This document shows, in pieces, positions 57,315 to 64,000 of a stretch of 64,000 nucleotides of DNA. Both the position numbers and the translations under genes were made by a program. The stretch is from Periweissella fabaria. Its GTDB lineage: Bacteria; Bacillota; Bacilli; Lactobacillales; Lactobacillaceae. Location: the NCBI RefSeq assembly GCF_918814575.1, contig NZ_CAKKNS010000009.1, positions 1 through 64,000 on the forward strand, in the 5' to 3' direction. Below the pieces are notes generated by a model. That model saw only the letters and a program-made list of their open reading frames with translations. It was not told the DNA's origin and made no database searches. How positions within the stretch are numbered: the first letter of the stretch is position 1; each line of letters starts with the position of its first letter.

Positions 57315-57779
57315 ATGAAGACGGAATTATTAGAACAGTACATAGATGCATACTTAGTCTATTTAAAGTATTTAGGCGATATTGTGGCCCGTTCTGCGGC
57401 TCGATTCAATTTATCATTTGAACAATACTTAATTATTCGTGAAATTGCTCGTCGAGAAAAAGTGACGTTAACTGACATTGTTGATGAACGGAATGTCACG
57501 CGTGCAGCTGTATCACGGCAAATTAAAGTGCTTTTAAAGCGTAATTATATATATCAAGAAGCAGATGTACATGATCGTCGGCGAATGTTTCTCCATCTAA
57601 CAACAGATGGTAAGGAAGCAGAACGTGTTATTAGTAAACGGATGCGTGATCGGTTTAATGGTTGGATTGATGTTTTTGGTACTGAACGTGCGGAAGATAT
57701 TTTAGAGTTTATTCTTGATTTTGGAGAATTAGTAACTAAGGAATCAAAAGGTGAAGATACTAGTTTAACGAGTAAGTAA
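57315..57779 (+). CDS. MarR-family transcriptional regulator
   Basis: 154 residues. The winged helix-turn-helix is at about 50-100 (VTLTDIVDERNVTRAAVSRQ), and the wing DVHDRRRMFLHLTTDGKEAE carries the D-x-R-x-x-R-x-x-x-L-T pattern of the family. Flanking helices form the dimer. The effector is unknown. I use ATG 57315 with AAAGGAGG 7 bases upstream; ATG 57285 has no SD. Its target might be the manA palindrome (57845-57880) or the upstream hypothetical gene (inference). Confidence 0.88.
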   Translation: MKTELLEQYIDAYLVYLKYLGDIVARSAARFNLSFEQYLIIREIARREKVTLTDIVDERNVTRAAVSRQIKVLLKRNYIYQEADVHDRRRMFLHLTTDGKEAERVISKRMRDRFNGWIDVFGTERAEDILEFILDFGELVTKESKGEDTSLTSK

Positions 57780-57807
57780 TAATTGGTTACTTATAAAATT
57801 GTAAAAG

Positions 57808-57840
57808 TGAGTTTTCTTTGAGGAAACTCACTTTTTTTAT
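57808..57840 (+). terminator. Terminator after the MarR gene
   Basis: AGTGAGTTTTCTTT faces GAGGAAACTCACT, followed by a T run. Confidence 0.85.
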
Positions 57841-57844
57841 ATTG

Positions 57845-57892
57845 TTCTTTTTAAATGAAAGCCTTTTCATTTAAAAAGAAAACGGTTACAAT
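57845..57892 (+). promoter_or_regulatory. manA promoter region: 16-bp palindrome plus cre-like site
   Basis: TTCTTTTTAAATGAAA and its exact complement TTTCATTTAAAAAGAA flank four bases (57845-57880). Next, AGAAAACGGTTACA (57877-57890) differs from the cre consensus at one base and overlaps the likely -10 TACAAT (57887-57892). Two regulators, CcpA and an unknown dimeric repressor, may act here. Confidence 0.55.
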
Positions 57893-57920
57893 TTAGTTAT
57901 CTAAACTATGGAGGCATATT

Positions 57921-58880
57921 ATGTCAGAACCGTTATTTTTAATTCCGCAATTACATGACAAAATTTGGGGTGGAACTACACTGGGCGAATTTTTTAATTT
58001 TCAACTAGCGAGTGATCATGTTGGTGAAGCGTGGATAATTTCCGCCCATCCTAATGGTGTCGATACTGTTACTGGTGGAACGTATGATAAACGTACGCTT
58101 GCTGATTTATGGGCAAACAATAAGGAATTATTTGGTAATGCAACCGCTGAAAAATTTCCATTACTAGTTAAATTTTTGGATGCGAAAGAAGATTTATCAA
58201 TTCAAGTACATCCCGATGATGAATATGCCAAGGCCCATGCTAATGAATTAGGGAAAACAGAATGTTGGTATATTCTCGATGCTAAACCAGGGGCTAAAAT
58301 TTATTATGGCCATAATGCGCAAACGCCACTAGAACTGGAAACAATGATTAATAACCAAGATTGGGAGCATTTATTGCGTCAAGTTGAGGTTAAACCCGGT
58401 GAATTTTATTACATTCCATCGGGGACAGTTCATGCACTCGGAGCGGGTGTGTTGGCCTTAGAAGTCCAACAAAGTTCTGACACGACATATCGAATTTATG
58501 ATTTTGATCGTGTTGATAAAACCACTGGTAAATTACGTGAATTGCATTTAGCGGATGCAATCAAGGTAATTAATGTCCCCTCTAAGGAACGAGCCGTCCA
58601 ACCAACGACCGAAATACATGAAGCAAATATAGAAACCCGCTTAGCTGATGAAAAATATTTTAAGGTGATTAAGTGGGACATTAAACAACAACCGCAGATT
58701 TTTACTCAAACACATGATAAATATACCTTAGCAGTAGTAATTGCTGGTGCCGGGACGTTAACAGTCGAGGGGCAAGTATACCAACTATCAAAAGGCCAAG
58801 GACTAATTTTACCAAGTAATGTTACTACATGGACAATTGATGGTGAGATCACGGTGGTACTTAGTCAACCAAATAATTAA
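57921..58880 (+). CDS. manA: Mannose-6-phosphate isomerase, class I
   Basis: Interconverts mannose-6-phosphate and fructose-6-phosphate. 319 residues of the short Gram-positive type. The zinc-site residues are visible: QVHPDDEYA (Gln, His) and KTECWYI (Glu), with YYIPSGTVHALGAG (His) later. The start WGG-type motif KIWGGTTLGEF is conserved. The ATG has GGAGG 8 bases upstream. It is preceded by a palindrome and a cre-like site, fitting carbon catabolite control. It ends 17 bases before the promoter of the ncRNA. Confidence 0.94.
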   Translation: MSEPLFLIPQLHDKIWGGTTLGEFFNFQLASDHVGEAWIISAHPNGVDTVTGGTYDKRTLADLWANNKELFGNATAEKFPLLVKFLDAKEDLSIQVHPDDEYAKAHANELGKTECWYILDAKPGAKIYYGHNAQTPLELETMINNQDWEHLLRQVEVKPGEFYYIPSGTVHALGAGVLALEVQQSSDTTYRIYDFDRVDKTTGKLRELHLADAIKVINVPSKERAVQPTTEIHEANIETRLADEKYFKVIKWDIKQQPQIFTQTHDKYTLAVVIAGAGTLTVEGQVYQLSKGQGLILPSNVTTWTIDGEITVVLSQPNN

Positions 58881-58896
58881 AAGGTAAGCATTTAAA

Positions 58897-58925
58897 TTGC
58901 AAAGTAAACGCTTACATGATACTAT
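58897..58925 (+). promoter_or_regulatory. ncRNA promoter with cre in the spacer
   Basis: TTGCAA (58897-58902), a 17-base spacer and TACTAT preceded by TGA (extended -10, 58920-58925). AGTAAACGCTTACA (58903-58916) matches the cre consensus except its first base and fills the spacer exactly. No SD or coding frame follows. Confidence 0.75.
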
Positions 58926-58931
58926 ATAGCC

Positions 58932-59237
58932 ATAAGGAAGAATCAATTAGGTAGTGCCACCGGATAAGTTTTACTTGCGGACACACCACCGAAGATTCGT
59001 TCAAGTCTAGAGCGGTTTTGGTGATACAACTCTAGCTAGGCGTGCAGATTTGGTAATTCTTTCAATGAAACAATATCTTATGTAATACATGGTTATGAAT
59101 GGAAAGTACAAATCATCAACGGCAAATGTTAAGACCAGTTTATGAAGGTTGGATTAGTGATCATAAAGTGGCATGATTCTTCCAAAAGCTCCATAGTATG
59201 GCTAGGTGACTCGCGAGAGGCTACCTAGCTTTTTTAT
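58932..59237 (+). ncRNA. Candidate ~300-nt structured RNA of unknown family
   Basis: The ends pair. GGAAGAATCA (58936-58945) is complementary to TGATTCTTCC (59174-59183), TGCCAC (58955-58960) to GTGGCA (59168-59173) immediately inside, and AGCCATA (58928-58934) to TATGGCT (59197-59203): about 23 bp closing one domain. The bulge TAGGTAG (58948-58954) also matches CTACCTA (59221-59227) of the terminator, GCTAGGT...ACCTAGC plus seven T. Inner CTAGAG/CTCTAG and CGAA/TTCG pair too. It lacks the RNase P box AGAGGAAAGTCC and tmRNA tag features. Confidence 0.65.
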
Positions 59238-59419
59238 TTGTAAAAATACCCAAAAAGGCTTAAATTTAAATAGTAGATAACCGATTAAGTAATAAGTGCC
59301 TTTTATTATCGAAATCGAATTTTTTATTATCAAATTAGTTGAAATATTATTAATAAACAAGGATAAAAATTGCACATAATTGTGTTTATCAAATTTACAT
59401 TATTTATTAGATAAAAACA

Positions 59420-59448
59420 TTGTTATGTAAGCAAATCTACTATATAAT
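59420..59448 (+). promoter_or_regulatory. Promoter of the GNAT-HTH gene pair
   Basis: TTGTTA, a 17-base spacer and TATAAT. It follows an AT-rich stretch (59238-59419) in which I see no gene or RNA. Confidence 0.7.
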
Positions 59449-59496
59449 TTACGCTGCAATAAAATTTTATGGTATCGGTAAAGGAACAAAAACGAC

Positions 59497-60018
59497 ATGT
59501 CTGAATTAAAATTACAACTGGCAACAGTCGCCGATTTACCAATTGTCATGAAGATTACTAACCAGGCTAAAGCATTGCTTAAAGCTGATGGAATCAATCA
59601 ATGGCAAATGGGTTATCCAAGTGAAGTTGACTTTGAAAATGATATGCAGCAAGAGCATCTTTATGTAGCAAAACTCGATGATCAATCAGTTGGGTTTATT
59701 GCTTTGATTGACGGCTTGGATCAAGCATATCAAATTATTGAAAATGGGGCGTGGTTGAATAACGACGAACCTTATTACACAATTCACCGGGTTGCGGTAA
59801 GTAGTGAAGTTAGTGGTCAAAAGCTAGGTGAACGAATGTTACGATCTGCGGTAGAAAAAAGTTTAGAACTCGGTCCGGATGCTAAAAGTGTCCGGGTTGA
59901 TACCCATCCAGATAATAAACGCATGCAATATTTATTAAATAAAATTGGGTTTGTGTTAACTGGACATATTTTTATTAATGATGGTGAACTACGTTACGCT
60001 TACGAATATATGAGATAA
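59497..60018 (+). CDS. GNAT-family N-acetyltransferase
   Basis: 173 residues. The acetyl-CoA loop lies in VAVSSEVSGQKLGERMLRSAV, where S-G-Q-K-L-G replaces the usual R/Q-G-x-G-x-A. Later motif B includes VRVDTHPDNKRMQYLLNKIGF, typical of RimI-like GNATs. The substrate is unknown. The ATG has AAAGGA about 10 bases upstream. The HTH gene starts 22 bases after its stop, so they probably share a transcript. Confidence 0.85.
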   Translation: MSELKLQLATVADLPIVMKITNQAKALLKADGINQWQMGYPSEVDFENDMQQEHLYVAKLDDQSVGFIALIDGLDQAYQIIENGAWLNNDEPYYTIHRVAVSSEVSGQKLGERMLRSAVEKSLELGPDAKSVRVDTHPDNKRMQYLLNKIGFVLTGHIFINDGELRYAYEYMR

Positions 60019-60040
60019 ATATATTTTCGAGGAAGAACCT

Positions 60041-60865
60041 ATGAAAACTCTCCCGCACGTATGGTTATATCCAAATATTGACAAAAAAACTAATTCCCGT
60101 AAACCAGCATCAATCAAAATAGATTTTCGTAATACGAATATGTTGTTGATGGAGCTTGATAAACGGCATCAGATAAAGCAAGTTGATTTGGCGGGCGGTA
60201 ATCTTTGCCAGCCAGCTGTCAGTAAAATATTAAATGGTGATAGTTCAACGCTGAGTGTTAAAGCGTTGCTAGTTTTTGGTAAGCAATATGATATGTCCGG
60301 TGGTATAACTAAGAGTGTGGACGTAGATGTTTTTTCAAAGGTATCGCAAGCGTATTTAAATAACAATCCGCGTCACTTTGCGGATGAACTTGAAAAAATT
60401 AAATACAAAGATTTAATCGATGTCATCGATAAATTACGCTACCATGTTTATGATATGGTGTTGCTAAATAGTAAGCATAACTATCAACGTGTTATCAAAG
60501 GTGAAGCACCCATCGGTCAGTTAATTGCCCAGGGACAGTATATTCGGATGGAGTTGATGTTTTACCATCAATTAGCCATAGCCTATCTTAGTTTAGCAAT
60601 GGATGCAGAGTTTACCCAAATTATGGGCCAAATTTTAAATGTCTTGAGACGCTATAAAGAGCGCCAAGAGTTACATGATGAATTACATTTAATGTATGCC
60701 CTGCTTGGATATGAAGCGTTACAACAAAAGTTAGTAGCCTATGGACGCCACAAAGAATTAGCGGTACTTTCGCAGAAAATGAAAATTTGGCAAGAAAGTC
60801 AAAGTTTCTATAATGGGGTTGTCAAGGCGTTTGTTGTCTTAGATTATCGATTAAAAAATAAATAA
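60041..60865 (+). CDS. HTH protein resembling RNPP/Rgg-like regulators (tentative)
   Basis: 274 residues. At about 42-76, VDLAGGNLCQPAVSKILNGD reads like an XRE-type helix-turn-helix (P-A-V-S-K-I as recognition-helix start). The remaining ~190 residues are helical and rich in Tyr and Leu, resembling a degenerate TPR repeat array as in Rgg or PlcR. No signal peptide, membrane helix or small pheromone gene was seen beside it. Nothing proves peptide sensing. The ATG has GAGGAAG upstream. A perfect palindromic terminator follows. Confidence 0.6.
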   Translation: MKTLPHVWLYPNIDKKTNSRKPASIKIDFRNTNMLLMELDKRHQIKQVDLAGGNLCQPAVSKILNGDSSTLSVKALLVFGKQYDMSGGITKSVDVDVFSKVSQAYLNNNPRHFADELEKIKYKDLIDVIDKLRYHVYDMVLLNSKHNYQRVIKGEAPIGQLIAQGQYIRMELMFYHQLAIAYLSLAMDAEFTQIMGQILNVLRRYKERQELHDELHLMYALLGYEALQQKLVAYGRHKELAVLSQKMKIWQESQSFYNGVVKAFVVLDYRLKNK

Positions 60866-60905
60866 AAAAATAAGCGTCTAACATATGTTAGACGCTTATT
60901 TTTTA
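60865..60905. terminator. Bidirectional terminator, 32-base palindrome
   Basis: AATAAGCGTCTAACAT and its exact complement form an uninterrupted 32-base palindrome (60869-60900) flanked by A and T runs. It serves the convergent HTH gene and usp. Confidence 0.92.
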
Positions 60906-61352
60906 TTTAGTCCGTACAACTAAGACATCAACATCAGCAACACGAGTGACGTATTCAGTTACAGAACCAATTAGAATACGTTCAACTGTATTTAAACCAG
61001 TTGCCCCAATCATGATTAAATCGGCGTTGACTGCTTTAGGTGCTTCTTTTGCGATAACGGCCTTTGGTGAGCCATATTCAATCGTATAGCTAACATTAGT
61101 GATACCAGCGGCTTTAGCTTTTTCAACATAGCCATCAAGGGTCTTTTTAGCAGTTTCTGATACTTCTTCAACCATAGATGTATCAAATGATGATACATTT
61201 TGGAAGGCCCGTGTATCGATGACGTGTAAAATGTGTAAATGAGCGTTGTTACCGTTCCGAAGAGTAACGGCGATGGCTTTATCTAAAGCCAATTCAGCTT
61301 CTTTTGAGCCATCAACGGGAATAAGGATGTTTAAATAACGTTGGTCTAACAT
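60903..61352 (-). CDS. Universal stress protein (UspA family)
   Basis: 149 residues, one USP domain. The N-terminal NILIPVDGSKEAELAL (ATP-site Asp) and the C-terminal GATG...GSVTEYV loop (G-x2-G-x9-G-S) identify the ATP-binding subgroup. It supports survival under stress; the mechanism is unclear. I use ATG 61352 (MLDQRYLN), with GAGGT 7 bases upstream, because the longer frame starting at 61373 begins with the SD itself. It is near a 6S-like RNA, which recalls the lacto-usp arrangement. Confidence 0.9.
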   Translation of the reverse strand: MLDQRYLNILIPVDGSKEAELALDKAIAVTLRNGNNAHLHILHVIDTRAFQNVSSFDTSMVEEVSETAKKTLDGYVEKAKAAGITNVSYTIEYGSPKAVIAKEAPKAVNADLIMIGATGLNTVERILIGSVTEYVTRVADVDVLVVRTK

Positions 61353-61431
61353 AATAGATACCTCAGCTTTCAATTTATAGTTCGTTTATTACTTATATTA
61401 TAGGTTAAAATTGTGTTTTAAACAAATGATA

Positions 61432-61719
61432 TCATAAGTAATATTTTAAGAAAGTGCTAAATCGCCATGTTAGCATGGTAGTAGCTAACATGCTAATAAT
61501 TACTAATACTGCTGCAATTACTAAATAACCAAGTAAATTAATAATGATTGTTAATAAGCCTAAAATAATAAAAAGGCGGCCGTAAAATCGACAAAATTTG
61601 CTTAATTGAGGGCGATCGGTGACACTAATGCCAAGCAAGTTCGTTTGTTGATGGTGCCATAAATAACCACCAATAAAGAGGACGACGGCACCTAAAAACG
61701 TAACGAGAATAACTAACAT
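61432..61719 (-). CDS. Small membrane protein of unknown function
   Basis: 95 residues with about three hydrophobic segments: residues 3-20, about 46-60 and 64-84. Charged loops (TDRPQLSKFCRFYG) lie between. No signature is recognised. Starting at ATG 61719 with GAAAGGAT just upstream, it lies 80 bases before usp on the same strand and just after the 6S-like RNA. It could be co-transcribed with usp. Confidence 0.6.
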   Translation of the reverse strand: MLVILVTFLGAVVLFIGGYLWHHQQTNLLGISVTDRPQLSKFCRFYGRLFIILGLLTIIINLLGYLVIAAVLVIISMLATTMLTWRFSTFLKYYL

Positions 61720-61749
61720 GTGCTAGATCCTTTCATAAAAATATATAAA

Positions 61750-61967
61750 AAAAGAGTAGGGTAACCCTACTCCAGAACACCAATATGGTACCGTTAGAAA
61801 ATCATTCAGTTTGACCCCGATAAACGCGAGGTGGTCATCTCAAAAAGTAAAATTACGTTACCAAATGTGTGGCATACGTGCAATTAAATCCATCCATGAC
61901 CGAAATGTAGTTACTTGTAAGGCAAAGCTGAAATAAGTAGATTTTCGCGTATACCTTAGAAATCCTT
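61750..61967 (-). ncRNA. 6S-like RNA (possibly the lacto-usp type)
   Basis: On the minus strand a consensus extended -10 (TGCTATAAT, -10 at 61974-61979) gives an RNA of about 218 nt ending at a strong terminator (GAGTAGGG/CCCTACTC, 61754-61772, plus T's). The two halves pair along a rod: GAAAAT with ATTTTC, TTCAG-TTTG with CAAACTGAA, GGTA with TACC, and an inner AAGTAA with TTACTT. 6S RNA folds this way and often lies near rarA. From memory, the lacto-usp RNA was later linked to 6S; I could not test this. Confidence 0.5.
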
Positions 61968-62016
61968 ACTTAAATTATAGCAATTTTTACGCTAAAATAA
62001 ACCCTTTTTGTTTAGG

Positions 62017-63285
62017 TTAATTACGGTTTCGTAAGCGTTGGGCAATTTCTTTTAATTGAGCCTCATGTTTACTATTTCCTTTTGGTTGGAAATAGTCGGC
62101 ATTTTTTAAATTATCAGGTAAATATTGTTGTTTGACCCAATCATTTGGATAATCATGAGGATATTTATAATCGATTCCACGGCCGAGTTTAGCAGCGCCT
62201 TGATAATGAGCATCTCGTAAATGTGAGGGAATGTTACCAGTATGACCATTAGCAAGATCAGCTAACGCATTATCGATGGCAACATAAGCGGCATTTGATT
62301 TGGCAGATAAGGCTAGTTCAATCACGGCATTGGCTAGCGGAATCCGTGCTTCAGGTAGCCCAAGTTTATTGGCCGCTTCAATGGCACTGACAGCATGGGC
62401 TGCTGCAGTCGGGTTGGCTAAGCCGACATCTTCATAGGCGATTACTAGTAGCCGCCGCATGATAATTGGTAAATCACCAGCCGTAATTAAACGGGCCAAG
62501 TAATGCAACGCGGCATTGACATCGCTACCACGAATTGATTTTTGAAAGGCGGAAATAACATCGTAATGAGCATCCCCATCTTTATCAGCACTAATGGTTT
62601 TCTTTTGGATAACTTGTTGAATGGTTTTAAGTGGTAACTCGATAATGCCATCGGTATTTGGTTTGGTTGATAAAACGGCTAATTCAAGACCATTAAGTGC
62701 ACTTCGTAAATCCCCATTAGTTGCAGTGATTAATTGTTCCATCGCAGCTGTTTCGAGCTTAACTTGATATTGTCCTAAGCCGCGTTCAGCATCATCTAAG
62801 GCCCGGTTAATGGCGATCTTGATATCGGCTGGCTCGAGAGGATTTACTTCAAATATTTGCGTACGTGAACGAATGGCCGGATTAATTGTGATATATGGAT
62901 TTTCTGTTGTAGCTCCAATTAAAATGATTGCACCACTTTCAAGGTGCGGTAGTAAAAAATCTTGTTTGGTTTTGTCAAGTCGGTGAATTTCATCGAGTAA
63001 TAAGATAACAGTCCCCGACATTTTTGCCTCTTCTGCGACAATTTGCATATCTTTTTTGGTATCAGTAGCGGCATTTAAAATACGGAAAGCATATTTAGTT
63101 GAACCCGCAATCGCACTAGCAATACTTGTTTTACCAGTACCAGGGGGACCGTAAAGAATCATTGATGATAGCCGCTTGGCTTTAACCATTCGATTAATTA
63201 TTTGCCCCTCACCAACTAAATGTTGTTGGCCAACAATTTCGGTGATGTTTTTGGGTCGCATGCGAAAGGCTAATGGTTGCTGCAT
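62017..63285 (-). CDS. rarA: Replication-associated recombination ATPase RarA (MgsA)
   Basis: A clamp-loader-like AAA+ ATPase acting at stalled replication forks. 422 residues. Walker A GPPGTGKTS (about residue 47), Walker B ILLLDEIHRLDK, sensor motif GATTENPY and the C-terminal tetramerisation domain (DVGLANPTAAAHAVSA, HLRDAHYQGA) match RarA/WRNIP1. The start MQQPLAFRMRPKNITEIVGQ is family-typical. It follows the yueI-like gene by four bases on the same strand and has the 6S-like RNA downstream. Confidence 0.94.
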   Translation of the reverse strand: MQQPLAFRMRPKNITEIVGQQHLVGEGQIINRMVKAKRLSSMILYGPPGTGKTSIASAIAGSTKYAFRILNAATDTKKDMQIVAEEAKMSGTVILLLDEIHRLDKTKQDFLLPHLESGAIILIGATTENPYITINPAIRSRTQIFEVNPLEPADIKIAINRALDDAERGLGQYQVKLETAAMEQLITATNGDLRSALNGLELAVLSTKPNTDGIIELPLKTIQQVIQKKTISADKDGDAHYDVISAFQKSIRGSDVNAALHYLARLITAGDLPIIMRRLLVIAYEDVGLANPTAAAHAVSAIEAANKLGLPEARIPLANAVIELALSAKSNAAYVAIDNALADLANGHTGNIPSHLRDAHYQGAAKLGRGIDYKYPHDYPNDWVKQQYLPDNLKNADYFQPKGNSKHEAQLKEIAQRLRNRN

Positions 63286-63289
63286 AAGA

Positions 63290-63754
63290 TTATTTTCCTT
63301 TGAAAAGTTTTTGCCACCACGTTAATTGTACTTGAGCGGGGGTATCTGACTCGTTTGATTGGCGTAAACTAGCGATAGGTTGGGCTGGTTCTTGAACGGC
63401 AGTAGTAAGATTAACAAGTGCAAGCGCAACGTTATCTGGTGTAGTTCGGTAGTGCGAATCGGTTTTTAATTGTACTGGAAAATTACGCTTTTTAGCTAAA
63501 TTTAAAAAGGGTGTTAACGAATTAATAGGCAAATTACCATTTAAGAGTAAGGTTGCATTAGGTTGTTTAGTTAGGGCAATGTCCCATTCTGCTAAGTAAC
63601 CATCAGTATTTAATTCGTTAACGGTCATTATAAAGTAGACCCGTTCCTTAAATGAACCCAGATAAGCATTTTGTTCATCTGGATTAAGTTGTTGATCACC
63701 ATAGCGGGCGTGATCAAGGTGCTGGCTTAGATTGTTTGTTTCGTCAGTAGGCAT
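63290..63754 (-). CDS. DUF1694/YueI-family protein
   Basis: 154 residues. The N-terminal part NPDEQNAYLGSFKERVYFIM matches the YueI family (DUF1694), which has no known function. A short hydrophilic extension with Thr and Gln ends in TWWQKLFKGK. No membrane helices. GAGGTTG lies 7-8 bases before the ATG. It is directly upstream of rarA (four bases), so the pair is one transcription unit. Confidence 0.8.
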   Translation of the reverse strand: MPTDETNNLSQHLDHARYGDQQLNPDEQNAYLGSFKERVYFIMTVNELNTDGYLAEWDIALTKQPNATLLLNGNLPINSLTPFLNLAKKRNFPVQLKTDSHYRTTPDNVALALVNLTTAVQEPAQPIASLRQSNESDTPAQVQLTWWQKLFKGK

Positions 63755-63866
63755 AGCAACCTCCTTGTCGGCAGTGTTTGAATATATAAACGATTATACC
63801 AGTTAATATAAAAAGGTGTAAAATCCAGTGAATCAGTTAATTACATCAAAATTTAAGTTGAGAGTT

Positions 63867-64000
63867 GGCAAGTGAAGTTATATATGGTATGATACTCCTT
63901 GTGTTTAATAAGGCAGCAGTGAACGGTAAGCTCGTCAATAGCACAGTCAACCACCTTTGTTTTTTAGGAAACCAAGTAACCGTAGCTGTAAGGTGAACGG
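63867..64000 (+). ncRNA. Promoter and 5' part of an unidentified RNA or leader, cut by the window end
   Basis: TTGGCA (63867-63872), a 17-base spacer and TATGAT preceded by TGG (extended -10, about 63890-63895) start a transcript near 63902. Its sequence repeats GTGAACGG (near 63918 and at the end) and has no SD or reading frame. It could be an ncRNA or a riboswitch-type leader of the next gene. The type cannot be decided here. Confidence 0.4.

Noticed and set aside
59088-59144. Short ORF starting ATGGTTATGAATGG inside the large RNA
   Set aside because: Only about 18 codons, no SD, and located in the interior of the folded domain.
58932-59237. RNase P RNA or tmRNA as identity of the large RNA
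   Set aside because: It lacks the conserved AGAGGAAAGTCC region of RNase P RNA, and it has no tRNA-like 3' end or tag-peptide frame.

Overview
The window is a 64-kb piece of a low-GC Gram-positive chromosome, most likely a lactic acid bacterium (Lactobacillales, in the Lactobacillaceae/Leuconostocaceae range). The case rests on gene order (radA-yacL-gltX-cysS-mrnC-rlmB-sigH-rpmG-secE-nusG, rplKAJL, ffs-dnaX-ybaB-recR-yaaL, rapZ-yvcK-whiA, cdaA-cdaR-glmM), T-box leaders, CtsR, NrdR and cre sites, TTG starts with strong Shine-Dalgarno (SD) sequences, many extended -10 promoters, and a cytochrome bd operon with no haem genes nearby. The genus is not settled. It is nearly all core chromosome: I see no prophage, insertion sequence or CRISPR array.

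Layout. 0-2.3 kb: end of a 5S rRNA gene, tRNA-Asn and tRNA-Thr, a peptide transporter, then tRNA-Tyr and tRNA-Gln. 2.4-5.1 kb: proC-nagA-nagR. 5.2-9.4 kb, minus strand: methionine ABC transporter with two metQ genes, each behind its own T-box leader. 9.6-15.6 kb: cydABDC. 15.7-18.6 kb: a GH73 cell-wall hydrolase, a degenerate PurK-like protein, rpiA and a small acetyltransferase. 18.8-32.2 kb: the information-processing block from dut and radA to rplL, with a MATE transporter between nusG and rplK. 32.5-36.2 kb, minus: class Ib ribonucleotide reductase nrdH-nrdE-nrdF with NrdR boxes. 36.3-43.2 kb: rsmC, tadA, SRP RNA, dnaX, ybaB, recR, yaaL, a secreted nuclease, tyrS behind a T-box. 43.2-46.4 kb: LysR regulator, AEC-type carrier, DUF975 protein. 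46.5-53.6 kb: rapZ-yvcK-whiA, clpP, cdaA-cdaR-glmM. 53.9-58.9 kb: glmS, nagB, small genes and manA. 58.9-64 kb: a large structured RNA, an acetyltransferase, an HTH protein, usp, a 6S-like RNA, rarA and a yueI-like gene.

How the genes connect. Amino-sugar metabolism is the main theme. nagA, nagB, glmS, glmM and manA control flow between fructose-6-P, GlcNAc-6-P and cell-wall precursors, and the GntR/HutC regulator encoded next to nagA has matching TGGTATA-type operators in front of proC-nagA-nagR, glmS and nagB. c-di-AMP synthesis (cdaA-cdaR) is coupled to glmM, and rapZ/yvcK belong to the same envelope and carbon-signalling circle.

The most unusual content lies at 56.7-59.3 kb. Two apparently non-coding transcription units have promoters overlapped by good CcpA cre sites: an ~80-nt RNA with a 5' hairpin, a CU-rich single strand and a terminator, and an ~300-nt RNA whose two ends pair over about 23 bp. 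I recognise neither as a known family. The minus-strand RNA near rarA/usp has a rod-like, 6S-like fold. All RNA calls come from reading by eye; no covariance or homology search was run.
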